Translations under genes and position numbers: made by a program
The notes under the pieces: model-generated
Seen by the model: the letters and a program-made list of their open reading frames with translations, nothing else
The model's database searches: none
What the model was told of the DNA's origin: nothing
NCBI GenBank assembly: GCA_947044365.1
Contig: OX345636.1
Coordinates: 56,337,746 to 56,401,745, forward strand
Source of the DNA: Petrosia ficiformis
Lineage: Eukaryota > Porifera > Demospongiae > Haplosclerida > Petrosiidae
Direction of reading: 5' to 3'
DNA length: 64,000 nucleotides
Shown here: positions 45,991-55,329 of the stretch, in pieces
How positions within the stretch are numbered: position 1 is the stretch's first letter
Layout of the letters: every line of letters begins with the position of its first letter

Positions 45991-48900
45991 CCATATGAAC
46001 TACTTTTTAATAATAAATAAATAAATAAATAAATAAATAGATAAAGAGATAAATAAATAAAATAAAATAATAATAATAATAATAATGGACATGTACATAG
46101 CTAGGTATTAAGAAGTCAGTTAATTAAATGACCTTCGGCAAGCTGAAGGTCATTCGGGTATTCATTGGCTGGATGGTGTCGGGATGATCTAGCTCCCCTA
46201 ATAGACATAATAGAGGCTCTCAAGAGTGCAAAACTTAGTCGGCATCTTATCCAATTTAAAGTCACAGCATAGGAGGCTTCTCTTTTTTCAGCTATCATTG
46301 ATGCAAGTCTTTTGTAAAATGTTGTTGCAGCACGTCCCATTCCACCTGTTGTGGACAACACCAGTGGTGTGAAAGTTGCATGTTCAATCTCCCGCACTCG
46401 CTGATCGTATTGCCTTCTCTTTTCTTGCTCATGCTTGCGATATATGGACGAAAGGGAACCGTGACGATTTGATTGGGCGCTAGGGTTGAATACCCTTACA
46501 TCAACAAATGCCTTTTCAAATCTGCCCCCCCAGAATCCATACATTGCAACATCAAGTCGAGCACCGTCTTCAGTGATGGCAGAGCGGTAAGACAGGGACT
46601 CGCCTGAAAGCGGTTGCAGGTGGGGTTCAGTTGTCACTCCATGACAAACTTCAGTCAGCAGCATGGCAGTGATATCTCTCACTTCATTATGTCTCACTGC
46701 TGGGAAGCCTCCTGTTTTGCATGTCAGAGCATGTTCAACATTGAATGGATATCCACAGCTACAGTGAGATGGCAAATTCTGTAGAGGCCAACCATATCTG
46801 AGGGAGAGGCTGTCTCTGAAAGCAGCTTTTGGTAAAGCAAAGCCATGCTCAATGATGGGGAGTGCTGTAAGCCAGGTGGAGGCTCCCTTTTCCTGGGAGA
46901 GTTCGATAGAACGTTGGAGAGGGATCGATAGATTACGTTGGAGTTCTTTCGCATCTTCCTTCTGCTTTGTGTATTTAGCATACTGGGTTCTCTTCTTAAT
47001 GCTCTGCTGAACTGAATGGCAATCACCCAACTGATGGTCTTGATTGATGATTCTGTCAACAAGTGGGGCACTGATTTGCTGTGACGCTGCTCGCTGTTCT
47101 TTTTTTGAGGCAGCAGGATTCATCAGGCCCAAACCACCAAGTCGTGCTGGTAATGCAAACATTTCTCGCATATATTCACCTGGTGCAGGTTGTCCTGTGA
47201 GTGCTGGAATAAAGTGTGAGTGGATTGCCCTTTCCAAAGGCTCCAATACACCATCCAGTTGGTCTTCTTCCCAATCAATTACCCTTAAAAGGTAATTCCA
47301 TTTTGAAGATAGTCCATGAGTAAAAGCAGCATATGCTGCATGTGGTTGGGTTTCGGCAATTTTGCTGAGCCGTTCCACTTCATTTGTCCAATTTACCACT
47401 CTTCTTTCCACATACTGACGCACAAACGAAGAGGTACCTACTGCTCCACCCAGGTAGCGCTCCCCTTCAGTCGAAATTACTATTCCAGTACCTTTAAATA
47501 CCTCTTTTGCAGCCTCAACATGATGTGGCTTTGCTAGAACATGTGTCTTGGAGCTGTTCGGAAAGTATCCATACATTGGACCAACCTCGGCCAGAAGATC
47601 CCACCACCTCCTGAGTCTCTCTAGGCTCGATCCAGCAGCAGAATCATCCGCATACCATATTTGCTTGGCAATACCATCCAATCTGCGGATCAATGGCTGG
47701 GTCCCAATGGCGTACATAGCCATGGCTAACGGGTCCCCTTGTGTAGTCCCTTCTTTAGATAGTATGCAATGTCCGTCAACAAACAGCTGCGAGTTATTGC
47801 GATAAGTGTTAACAAGGATGTATGACAGAGCAGGACAGACTGTTCTACAATTAAGTAATGTCACCTGTCTGTTCAAGCAGTTGAATGCATTTGATGCATC
47901 TACCAGTATCAACGCCTCAGTATCTTCATCTAACAGAATCTGTTCTACCGCATGGACGGCTGCCTCACACCCAGCATCTTGACCAGCGCATAACTGGATT
48001 GCACCAACTGCATCCTGCAGATCAACTTTCACCACTTTCATGACTGCCTTTCCAATAATCCTTCGCATTACTTCTCCTATCCCTATAGGGCGAACTCCAG
48101 GGCACTTATTAAGGGGAATCAGACGACACGAAGTGTAGGCCTGCAAAGTAGATGGATCAAGGAATGTAGTACAAATTCTTCGAGCTATTGCAGCTATGGC
48201 CTCACACAAGTCATTGGACTTTTGCCGGAAGGCAGTACATAATCGTCTCCAACTAAATGCATCAAGTCCAGAGGGTCCAGCTGCCCCTTGAGTGTGAAGA
48301 GCAGCAACCCGAATGGATTCACTGGTAATGTTGTCAAAAATAACAGGGTGGAAGCTGTCATTGTCTATATCTCCTATTAGAGCTTCCAAATGTGCTGGCC
48401 TTGGGTCCGGGTGTTTGTCATTCAAGATATCTCTGACAGTCTTTCCTGATGTTTCTTCAACTGTTTCATCTAGGCTCAAAAGACCTATGTCAGAGTTATT
48501 GGACAAAAACTTCAGAGCAGCTCTTACACGCCCCTCCAGCATCATTTTGGAAAATCTGCGAGCTGTTGAACCAACGTCTGCTGTATGTCTTCCTGATGAT
48601 TGAGAGTTAACAAGTGACCTCTGCAGAACTCTTCCTTCTTTAAGAAGGTTTGTGATATCTCCTTTCTCCCAAAGGCTTAGTCTGCGCCAAAAACAGGAGA
48701 TGTGTTCATGTGTTTTAGATTTGGCATGGGGTTTTTGGAGCATTAGAGAAGGTAGGGTCATGGCAGCTTTCAATGCAATAGCTTCCAGGTCAGATTCCAG
48801 GGCAAAGGCATTGAAGAGACGAGTAAGCTCAGCTACAAATTGCTTGCCACATGCCCCAGATGGAACTTTAAATAGGTTAGGTCTCCAGTGAACCACTTGA

Positions 48901-49304
48901 GCATAGGCACTGTCAATCGCTTTTGTAAATTCATCTTCTGATAGATCTCCCCATGATGAAGACATTCTTGATACTGATTTAAATGATGGAAGAGTTTGTG
49001 TCACATCCATACTTGTAATAGCTGTGTCGATCTCGTTAACACCGCCATCCATTATGGCGCTAGCGTTTACACCTCCTGACTCAGCAGTGGAGATATTCAG
49101 GGCATCTTGAGAGTCAACAACATTATCTCTGTTAGTTATAACCGGTGTATCAATACTTGGGTGAGATGATGAACAAGGTCCATCATCAACTACGGACATA
49201 GAAACAGGAGCGAGGGCGATGTTACAGCAGTAGCCCTTACTGGATGGTAGACAGTCAACACAGGGTCTATCCGACTTGACACAGAAGCAGGACATACAGC
49301 GCCC
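45991..49304 (-). mobile_element. Non-LTR retrotransposon with 11-bp target duplication
   Basis: Inserted in a MITE and flanked by the direct repeat ATGATGTAACT (45980-45990 and 49305-49315). It reads on the minus strand: only 9 nt precede the ATG of the long ORF, and the 3' side carries a simple-sequence tail of TTA/TTTA units (46,014-46,090 on the plus strand) before the terminal 20 bp. The short leader suggests 5' truncation or a very compact 5' end. The intact ORF and clean target duplication suggest a fairly recent insertion. Confidence 0.85.
46116..49295 (-). CDS. Reverse transcriptase with C-terminal zinc motif and RLE-like endonuclease (1059 aa)
   Basis: One uninterrupted frame from ATG 49295. 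A Cys-rich N-terminus (CFCVKSDRPCVDC...CC, residues 4-25) is followed by a reverse transcriptase: motif A VDASNAFNCLNR near residue 465, motif B TTQGDPLAMAMYAIG near 517, and the catalytic YADD near 546. The C-terminus has CSCGYPFNVEHALTC (about 845-858), then RHNEVRD and LDVAMYGF...DVRVFNP (about 910-935). These fit the CCHC plus restriction-like endonuclease arrangement of early-branching non-LTR elements (R2/CRE-like group). No apurinic endonuclease domain is seen. It would copy its own RNA by target-primed reverse transcription. The clade assignment is tentative. Confidence 0.85.
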   Translation of the reverse strand: MSCFCVKSDRPCVDCLPSSKGYCCNIALAPVSMSVVDDGPCSSSHPSIDTPVITNRDNVVDSQDALNISTAESGGVNASAIMDGGVNEIDTAITSMDVTQTLPSFKSVSRMSSSWGDLSEDEFTKAIDSAYAQVVHWRPNLFKVPSGACGKQFVAELTRLFNAFALESDLEAIALKAAMTLPSLMLQKPHAKSKTHEHISCFWRRLSLWEKGDITNLLKEGRVLQRSLVNSQSSGRHTADVGSTARRFSKMMLEGRVRAALKFLSNNSDIGLLSLDETVEETSGKTVRDILNDKHPDPRPAHLEALIGDIDNDSFHPVIFDNITSESIRVAALHTQGAAGPSGLDAFSWRRLCTAFRQKSNDLCEAIAAIARRICTTFLDPSTLQAYTSCRLIPLNKCPGVRPIGIGEVMRRIIGKAVMKVVKVDLQDAVGAIQLCAGQDAGCEAAVHAVEQILLDEDTEALILVDASNAFNCLNRQVTLLNCRTVCPALSYILVNTYRNNSQLFVDGHCILSKEGTTQGDPLAMAMYAIGTQPLIRRLDGIAKQIWYADDSAAGSSLERLRRWWDLLAEVGPMYGYFPNSSKTHVLAKPHHVEAAKEVFKGTGIVISTEGERYLGGAVGTSSFVRQYVERRVVNWTNEVERLSKIAETQPHAAYAAFTHGLSSKWNYLLRVIDWEEDQLDGVLEPLERAIHSHFIPALTGQPAPGEYMREMFALPARLGGLGLMNPAASKKEQRAASQQISAPLVDRIINQDHQLGDCHSVQQSIKKRTQYAKYTKQKEDAKELQRNLSIPLQRSIELSQEKGASTWLTALPIIEHGFALPKAAFRDSLSLRYGWPLQNLPSHCSCGYPFNVEHALTCKTGGFPAVRHNEVRDITAMLLTEVCHGVTTEPHLQPLSGESLSYRSAITEDGARLDVAMYGFWGGRFEKAFVDVRVFNPSAQSNRHGSLSSIYRKHEQEKRRQYDQRVREIEHATFTPLVLSTTGGMGRAATTFYKRLASMIAEKREASYAVTLNWIRCRLSFALLRASIMSIRGARSSRHHPANEYPNDLQLAEGHLIN

Positions 49305-49599
49305 ATGATGTAACTTCCTTAACTACGTATACAACGCATACTCGCGTAAGTGGACACAAGAAAAAAAAAATAAACATACATCGAACCCGTGGGAAAGCAA
49401 TCATAGAGATGGCCCTGCGGGCCATAAAAAGTAATTATTATTATGGCCCGTAGGGCAGTTGCTTTCCACGGGGTTTAATGTATATATATTATTTATCAAA
49501 CAATGTTTACCATAGAAACAACGAATCCATACATTTTCAATTAGACATTCAAATCACGCACTACGACAATATTTTCCAGTATTTTTATAGAGTCATATG

Positions 49600-49640
49600 A
49601 CCGGAAGTGTTATTGCACGGAAAATCACCTGACCGGAAGT
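49600..49640 (+). promoter_or_regulatory. Paired ETS/GABP-like sites
   Basis: ACCGGAAGT occurs at 49600-49608 and again at 49632-49640, 32 bp apart, about 80 bp before an ATG with a strong downstream splice donor. ACCGGAAGT is the consensus for ETS factors such as GABP, common in TATA-less animal promoters. Function is inferred. Confidence 0.45.
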
Positions 49641-49720
49641 TTTATTGTATTGCGTGTCACATGCTGCTAAGTAAAAATTGTGTAGAAAGAGATTACTCTC
49701 TAATTTCTTTAGTTTTGGCG

Positions 49721-49765
49721 ATGGTGAAGTTAGTAAACATGAGTTGTGATAAAATTATGAACGAG
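49721..49765 (+). CDS. Possible first exon of an unidentified gene
   Basis: ATG GTG AAG ... followed after 15 codons by the strong donor GTAAGT. Reads MVKLVNMSCDKIMNE. An acceptor CCCGAGATAG near 49,860 would continue in phase 0 into an open frame (LLFWDLTCEMLQDYH...), but that frame soon runs into a palindrome and MITE sequence. No domain recognised. Confidence 0.3.
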
Positions 49766-49972
49766 GTAAGTTATGTTTATGATAAAATGTGAAAGTAGAG
49801 AAGTTTATATATGTGCAGTGCTGAAAGTCTTTTTTCGGGTTGGAGGTTGCCCGAGATAGCTACTGTTTTGGGATTTAACTTGTGAAATGCTTCAAGATTA
49901 CCATCTTTATCATGATAGTATGAATAATAAAGTATTGCTAAGTAGTAATAGGCAAAAACAAGCATTATTTGA

Positions 49973-50090
49973 TAAATATATTATCGCACAGATACCCGGG
50001 AAATATTACTCAGCGTGCCACTCGTCCTTCGGACTCGTGGCAACGCTGTATCCAACTCGTAATATTTCCCGGTATCTGTGCGATAATATA
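49973..50090. repeat. Palindrome with C(TTCG)G core
   Basis: ATATTATCGCACAGATACCC is mirrored by GGTATCTGTGCGATAATAT. An inner hairpin GTCC-TTCG-GAC lies at the centre. The whole segment can fold back on itself and resembles other palindromes in the window with TTCG cores (55330, 56308). Confidence 0.7.
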
Positions 50091-50982
50091 TATATATTAT
50101 ATAAATTATATATAATTATATATATTCTTGTGTCACTTGCGCGACTATGCGTTGTATACGTAGTTAAGGAAGTTGCGTCTTCCCGGGGGCTCGGTCAATT
50201 AATGGGCGTGGCGCGTAAAAGAACGCGCGCTCCAACTCACACGACCAGCGCTGCAGCAGGAAGAAAGCTGCCTGTAGCTAAGTAGCTTACGTAGAAACTG
50301 GAACTAGTAGCTAGCTATTCTGCCTGAAATATATTCCTAAAGTTCTACAAGGTCCTTTGAAAGGTCAGGAGAGTAGATAATCAAAATAATAACTATAATA
50401 AGCTGATGTGTTTTAGGCATGATAAAGTCAGCCATGATTACTGAATGCTGGACACCACAAAGCAGTCATAGGGATACTTTTGTCTTCATTTAAATTTGTA
50501 AAGCAATCATAGGGATGTTTTTTTTTCTCTATATACACTTGTTATTATTATTATTATTATTATTAACTACTAATAAGGATTAATAGGGAGTTGAAACGGG
50601 GTGTGAAACGGATAATTCTACGGACTTTTCACGGCAAACCGTTCTCCGGAGTGGTCCCACGACGGAATGTAACGATTACCGTCTTCTCTGCAAACGGAAA
50701 GATCGTCATTAACGGTGTAAATACGGATAGAATTTCCACCCGTGGTCAGGTGTCCAACCTTTGATGTTACTTTAAAGGATGTTTTAGTGTATGCCTATAA
50801 TAGTACACGGGTAGTTGGGTGTATGCTATGAAGATACAAAAGAAAACCGAGAGGTATTCGAACCAGACACTGCAAACCAGACATGTACATTCATATACAA
50901 ACCGACATTTTCATCGTTACACGTCTGAGTAGTCATATAATTATGCTGTAAAGTTGCGTTTGAACATTGCGGGTTGCGTGTA

Positions 50983-51021
50983 CCAGGAGCTTCTACATGA
51001 GCGGCGCTCATAAGCTCCTGG
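50983..51021. repeat. Short hairpin beside a tRNA-like B-box
   Basis: CCAGGAGCTT and AAGCTCCTGG form perfect arms, with an inner TGAGC/GCTCA stem. About 140 bp to the left, at about 50,850, the minus strand carries GGTTCGAATA, so the region 50,830-51,060 may be a tRNA-related repeat. In 51,060-51,760 nothing is recognised apart from an unassigned 96-aa plus-strand frame. Confidence 0.5.
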
Positions 51022-51765
51022 AACGCAGCTGAAATCGACTGATACAGAGCCCGCATAACCCAAAATACGACAAACTACAAACCAATGACATTCCAGGTCC
51101 GCTAACAACACTCCATACTACCAATGTTTTGTGTGCATATATCTACAGCATCCAGGTCAGCGTACTAGTGCTAGACAGCACTGATATTTTTTCTGTATGC
51201 CAATGATTTTATTGTTAACCCTTAGAGGACTGAGCTTGCTTTTCAAAATGCTTCCCACTGGCGTCTCTGCTGCATATATTTTGGCCACTGTTCACTTTCT
51301 CTACCCCAACCTTGGCTCCTTTTCCGACATGGAGTACTACTTCTACCAATTTCGTTACCGGGACTTGAAAGTAGGAAACTTAATTAATGTGGTCATTAAT
51401 CCTGAGTACCGATGTCACATATATATGACATTTGACCCTTACGCAGTTCAGAGCATGATTGGGTTAAAGGGCCAACCTTTGAACTAACTAGAAACTTGAA
51501 GCACATTAATTGGTGCACTTCCTGAATTGTCAAATTTCCATACATACCTAATGTTTCACAGGCTAAATTATCACTGAAATTGGTTCTGGGATGCTGGCCT
51601 TTGCAATTCCCTGTAATCAATTGTGGATGGAGTTCCGACCCTCCATCTCAACTGTCTTAAACCTTTGCAACTCCATTATGGTAATAAATCTAGAATTGCT
51701 AATTATTATCCACACAAACAAAATTATAAATCAAATTATAAAAAAAACAATAATTACTATAATTT

Positions 51766-54700
51766 TTATATTTCTTGAGATTCTTTTTGTTTATTGTGTG
51801 GATGTGTTTGTGACAATAATTGTAAAATATAAGGAGTTAGTTCATTCACCTGTAAAAGAAATAGGAAAGAAATGTATTACATTATAATATTATGTCTATG
51901 GAATTATAATACTAATTCCATTTTTATATAATATGACAAGGTTCAAAATGGTGATGATCGATATTTATTAATATTGGCTTTTGGGTATATTGATACACTG
52001 GATTGGGCAGTTTAGTAAACTTGGTTTCACACAAACAGACAGACAGACAGACAGACAGAACACCAGATTACAGTAACCCTTCGATCCACCTATATACGTG
52101 GGCAAGAGTTAACAATTTTTATAGAGGAAAGATTATCACTATGATTGCTTTGTTGTTATTATGTCAGCTATTACATCAAGCTGCTGTTTATTGTACTAGC
52201 TCAAATTCATGTTGTCTTATGAAATGCCCCACTCATAAATTGATGATTTCAACCATTGTTTAGCCTAGCCTTGTGCCATACTTAGTCCGTATTGTCACTT
52301 TATAAGTACATAAAATTTATACATGATAACACTCACTGATAATCTTCTTTCTGGTACATATACATCATCTTCTGTGAGAGGAAGAAACGATAATAGATGT
52401 TCATAATGTAACATGATGTATATACCTTCTTGAGTCTTCATAGTTTCCAAAATCCAATACACTATAATATAAAAGACATTCTTTAAAGAAGTACATTATG
52501 ATACACAATTATTATGAACAAAATAATTATGTGATAATTACATGTACATACACATTGTGTTTCTTCATGTTAAAATGAAGACAATAAGTGAGTTACAAGT
52601 AATAGTTATAACATACCTCCAAGTGCCACATGGAATAAATTGTCACTGTGATAACATCAGGCCTGAGGGTGTGGTGTCATTGCAGAGACAATATATTTCA
52701 TGTGTGCATGAGGAGGTATGTTATAACTGTTTCATAGCATGGAAATGAAGCATTGAAGTATCCTTGTTGTGTGGAATATTCCTTTCCAGTATTTTTGGAC
52801 TGGTTTGTGAATTGCTCCTTGTATTGGAAAGAAAAGGCAAGTGTTTAAACTAGGGTTGGGATACATTTTGTTATTACATTGTATTGCCTGAAAGTGACTT
52901 GCAATTATTGCAAATACTCATTGATACTATCTATGATAGGAAAAATAGGTTCATTTTTTAAAAGATGACAATTCCGATCCATGTTTAGAAGGGCATACAG
53001 CTTAAGATTAGGTGCAATAGTATTTTTGAATTCCATAATTATTATTATAATATCTATAATTTAACACAATATTTTGCCATTGTAATAACATTGGTAGACC
53101 AAAATCATGTGATATGATTATTACAATGTATGTGATATATTAAAACTATTACCCAACCCTACATGTAGCTGACAATTGTAGAATGCTATCTTGATGCAGT
53201 CAGTGCCAACATTTCTCAAAATGGCACTGCAGTCATGCAATGGCAACATGTGAGATGAGGCACTGTGGTTATACCACATGCTATATGTTAGCATTGCTGG
53301 CCTTTTGATATTCAGCACTACATGCTACATATCAAGCATTTGGAATGAATGAATAGTCATTAAGTTCCTTAAATAAATTATTTATGGAATTAAGTTCATA
53401 CTTGAAGGTACATGTATCTGGTAATAGTTCCCAAATTTGATGTAGATGAGTTTGAAGAACATCTCCTTTTGAAAAATGAATCAGAGCTCGATGGAATAAA
53501 GCACATTGAAGAGGAGGAGATATCTGATAAAGATAAGAATATTAATCAAACATGTACATGTACACGAGAGCTTGTGGATGAGATCAAATAATTATATTCA
53601 CCCTCACATAAAGCAATGTTGGGTGGCTGTTTTGAGCCATACATTTAACAAGATATAATATTATGGATAAAAAAGTATCACAATCATTGCTTTGTGTTGT
53701 CGAACATTCAGTAATCATGAGTGATTTTTTCATACCCGAAGTACAACAGCCTATTATTTTGATTATCTACTCTTCTTACTTTTTAGATGTTCTTGTAGAA
53801 CTTTAGGAATATATTGCATCTAGAACAACTATTAGTTCCAGTTTCTATGTAAAGCTACAAGCAGCTTTCTTTCTGAAGGTCTGTAGAGCTCAAGTGCATA
53901 TTATGCACCTCGCCCATTAATTAACAGAGTCACAACTTCCCTACATATACAATGCATAGTCACGTATGTGTCACACACATAAATATTCATTAAACCCCAT
54001 GGAAAGCAATTATAAGGATGGCCCTGTAGCCCATAAAAACAAATTAGGAATACCTGAGAGAAGACTTGTTTCATCACATGAATAGCGTCATCCCACAACT
54101 CATTATCCAATAGGATAGTCAATGCTTGTAGTTCAACATTAGGATAATCACTGTGTGTATGGAATATAATTAACAGATCACATGATCACTATGCCTTATA
54201 CATGTACATGTACAAGACTACAAGACCAGTCAACTCTATCTAATTAACTGATCACGTGATCAGATGCCTCATACATGAACACGTATGTACAAGTCCATTA
54301 CAATCCTTCTAATTAACAGATCACATGATCAGTATTCATGTATAAGTGTCTGGTGATTGTAATAAAATTCCGCGTCATTTCAAATAAAATATATTACAGA
54401 AAGATGGCGGGTGAGAATTTTACACACTAAGCATGTATACAGAATTTCCCTCATTATTCTTAAATATGTATTTGCTTCCAGAAATACTATCCATGGATCT
54501 ACACTTGTTCCGTAATTAACATATGCCACAGTAAAGAGGGTGTGATCCACCAAACCACAGGCCTATAGACCAGTTACACATACCTCTATGGAAGATAAAG
54601 GTTTTAAAAAAATATTAATTAAGATGCAAGCAGAGGTACAATGGTTCAGGGGACCACACCCTTGTTGCTATGACATATATTAATATTATTATGGAACATA

Positions 54701-55159
54701 AACTACATTTACCAATCTTTTTGCTGGTCATGAATGAGGAAAAGTGATAAATATAAACTTACAATTGCAATATGAGTACTATCAATCATTAAGACAGCTA
54801 TGATCTTGGATGCCACACCCACTGGATCACACCCATTATCAGATACTGCATTCAGTGGAACTTGATCAAATATATATACTTCATGTTCATCTATTAAATG
54901 ATTATCATAATTATATAATTATAATATTACATGTTATATATCAACATACCATTTCTGAGTGATTTATATGTAATAATTACATGTCCTTGCAGTAGCCACA
55001 CACCCTCTACCTGTCTGTGATTCTTCAACAACTCTCTGAGATTCTAAATAAATGCACAAACAAAATTATACAATGTGTCAAATATTCAATTATTCTAACC
55101 TGAATACTTCTCAGTGATGGCCAGGCTTCAACGAGTCTGTGAACCTCGAACAAACACAT
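51766..55159 (-). CDS. Eight-exon gene of unknown function (224 aa)
   Basis: Minus-strand exons: 55159-55100, 55043-54950, 54890-54763, 54562-54441, 54150-54054, 52480-52426, 52371-52337 and 51849-51766. Phases between them (0, 1, 0, 2, 0, 1, 0) all fit, and the frame is open from ATG to TAA at 51766-51768. The last acceptor is textbook (CCTATTTCTTTTACAG). The product begins MCLFEVHRLVEAWPSLRSIQ, passes through DNGCDPVGVASKIIAVLMID, VNYGTSVDPWIVFLEANTYL and DYPNVELQALTILLDN, and ends LTPYILQLLSQTHPHN. It looks like a soluble, mostly helical protein; there is no signal peptide or recognised domain. Intron 5 (52,481-54,053) contains several repeats. The model is strong, the function unknown. 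Confidence 0.75.
52034..52060. repeat. ACAG microsatellite
   Basis: About six copies of ACAG/GACA. It sits in the last intron of the eight-exon minus-strand gene, next to a fragment (about 52,120-52,265) distantly like the CATCCCTAT MITE. Confidence 0.7.
52851..53161. mobile_element. MITE with TAGGGTTGGG ends
   Basis: Left TAGGGTTGGGATACATTTTG and right ATTACCCAACCCTA are inverted repeats. It interrupts a diverged repeat whose empty form is seen at about 15,935 (GTTTAAAC then the continuation with ATTGTAGAA). The flanking octamers do not match (GTTTAAAC against CATGTAGC), so the target duplication has decayed or the boundary is off. Confidence 0.6.
53428..53591 (+). CDS. Possible orphan last exon, plus strand
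   Basis: After GGTAATAG the frame reads PKFDVDEFEEHLLLKNESEL and continues with acidic, protein-like sequence to TAA at 53589-53591. It lies antisense in intron 5 of the minus-strand gene and next to a repeat shared with 15,700-16,000. It is probably a transposon-borne coding scrap; no family recognised. Confidence 0.3.
53674..54040 (+). mobile_element. CATCCCTAT-family MITE, diverged copy
   Basis: Starts GTATCACAATCATTGCTTTG and ends GGAAAGCAATTATAAGGATG, GGCCCTGTAGCCC, ATAAAAA. It stops only about 14 bp before the donor of exon 5 of the minus-strand gene. Confidence 0.7.
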
Positions 55160-55329
55160 ATCTTGCAAAACGAGTAACGACTTTTAATGACACACCCACA
55201 AACAAACGGCACTGCACTCGCGGCCCGCTGCCAGTTGCCACTTCGTATTAAATTATAAAGCAGTGTGGCCGTGGCTAGGCTTGCGCGTATATAGGCTTAT
55301 ATATAATTATAATAATATAATATAACTAG

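Larger units (their letters stand above)
45701..49430 (+). mobile_element. CATCCCTAT-family MITE interrupted by a retrotransposon
   Basis: The left part (45701-45990) runs from TATCCCTATGACTGCTTTG to GGGAATGATGTAACT. The right part resumes at 49305 (ATGATGTAACTTCCTTAACT) and ends GGCCCTGCGGGCC ATAAAAA at about 49430. Together they match the uninterrupted copy at 34756-35170. The intervening sequence is a non-LTR element. Confidence 0.8.
49441..50545 (-). mobile_element. CATCCCTAT-family MITE, inverted and interrupted copy
   Basis: Reads in reverse: TTATGGCCCGTAGGG at the left; from about 50,100 the conserved block CTCGGTCAATTAATGGGCGT; ending AAAGCAGTCATAGGGATA near 50,475, with an extra half-end (AAAGCAATCATAGGGATG) to about 50,545. 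Some 600 bp (about 49,495-50,095) sit in the (TA)n tract and are foreign to the family. They hold ETS-like sites, a possible first exon and a palindrome. Confidence 0.65.

Noticed and set aside
46724..48891. Several 70-115-aa frames within the reverse transcriptase gene
   Set aside because: Shadows of the 1059-aa ORF in other frames.
49995..50045. GAGTCC-GAAGGAC-GA pattern reminiscent of hammerhead ribozyme stem II
   Set aside because: The conserved CUGAUGA and GAAAC core bases are missing; it is part of a palindrome.
54406..54640. Plus-strand ATGGCGG followed by a GTGAGA donor, resembling a first exon
   Set aside because: It overlaps and opposes exon 4 of the phase-consistent minus-strand gene, and no downstream exon continues it convincingly.
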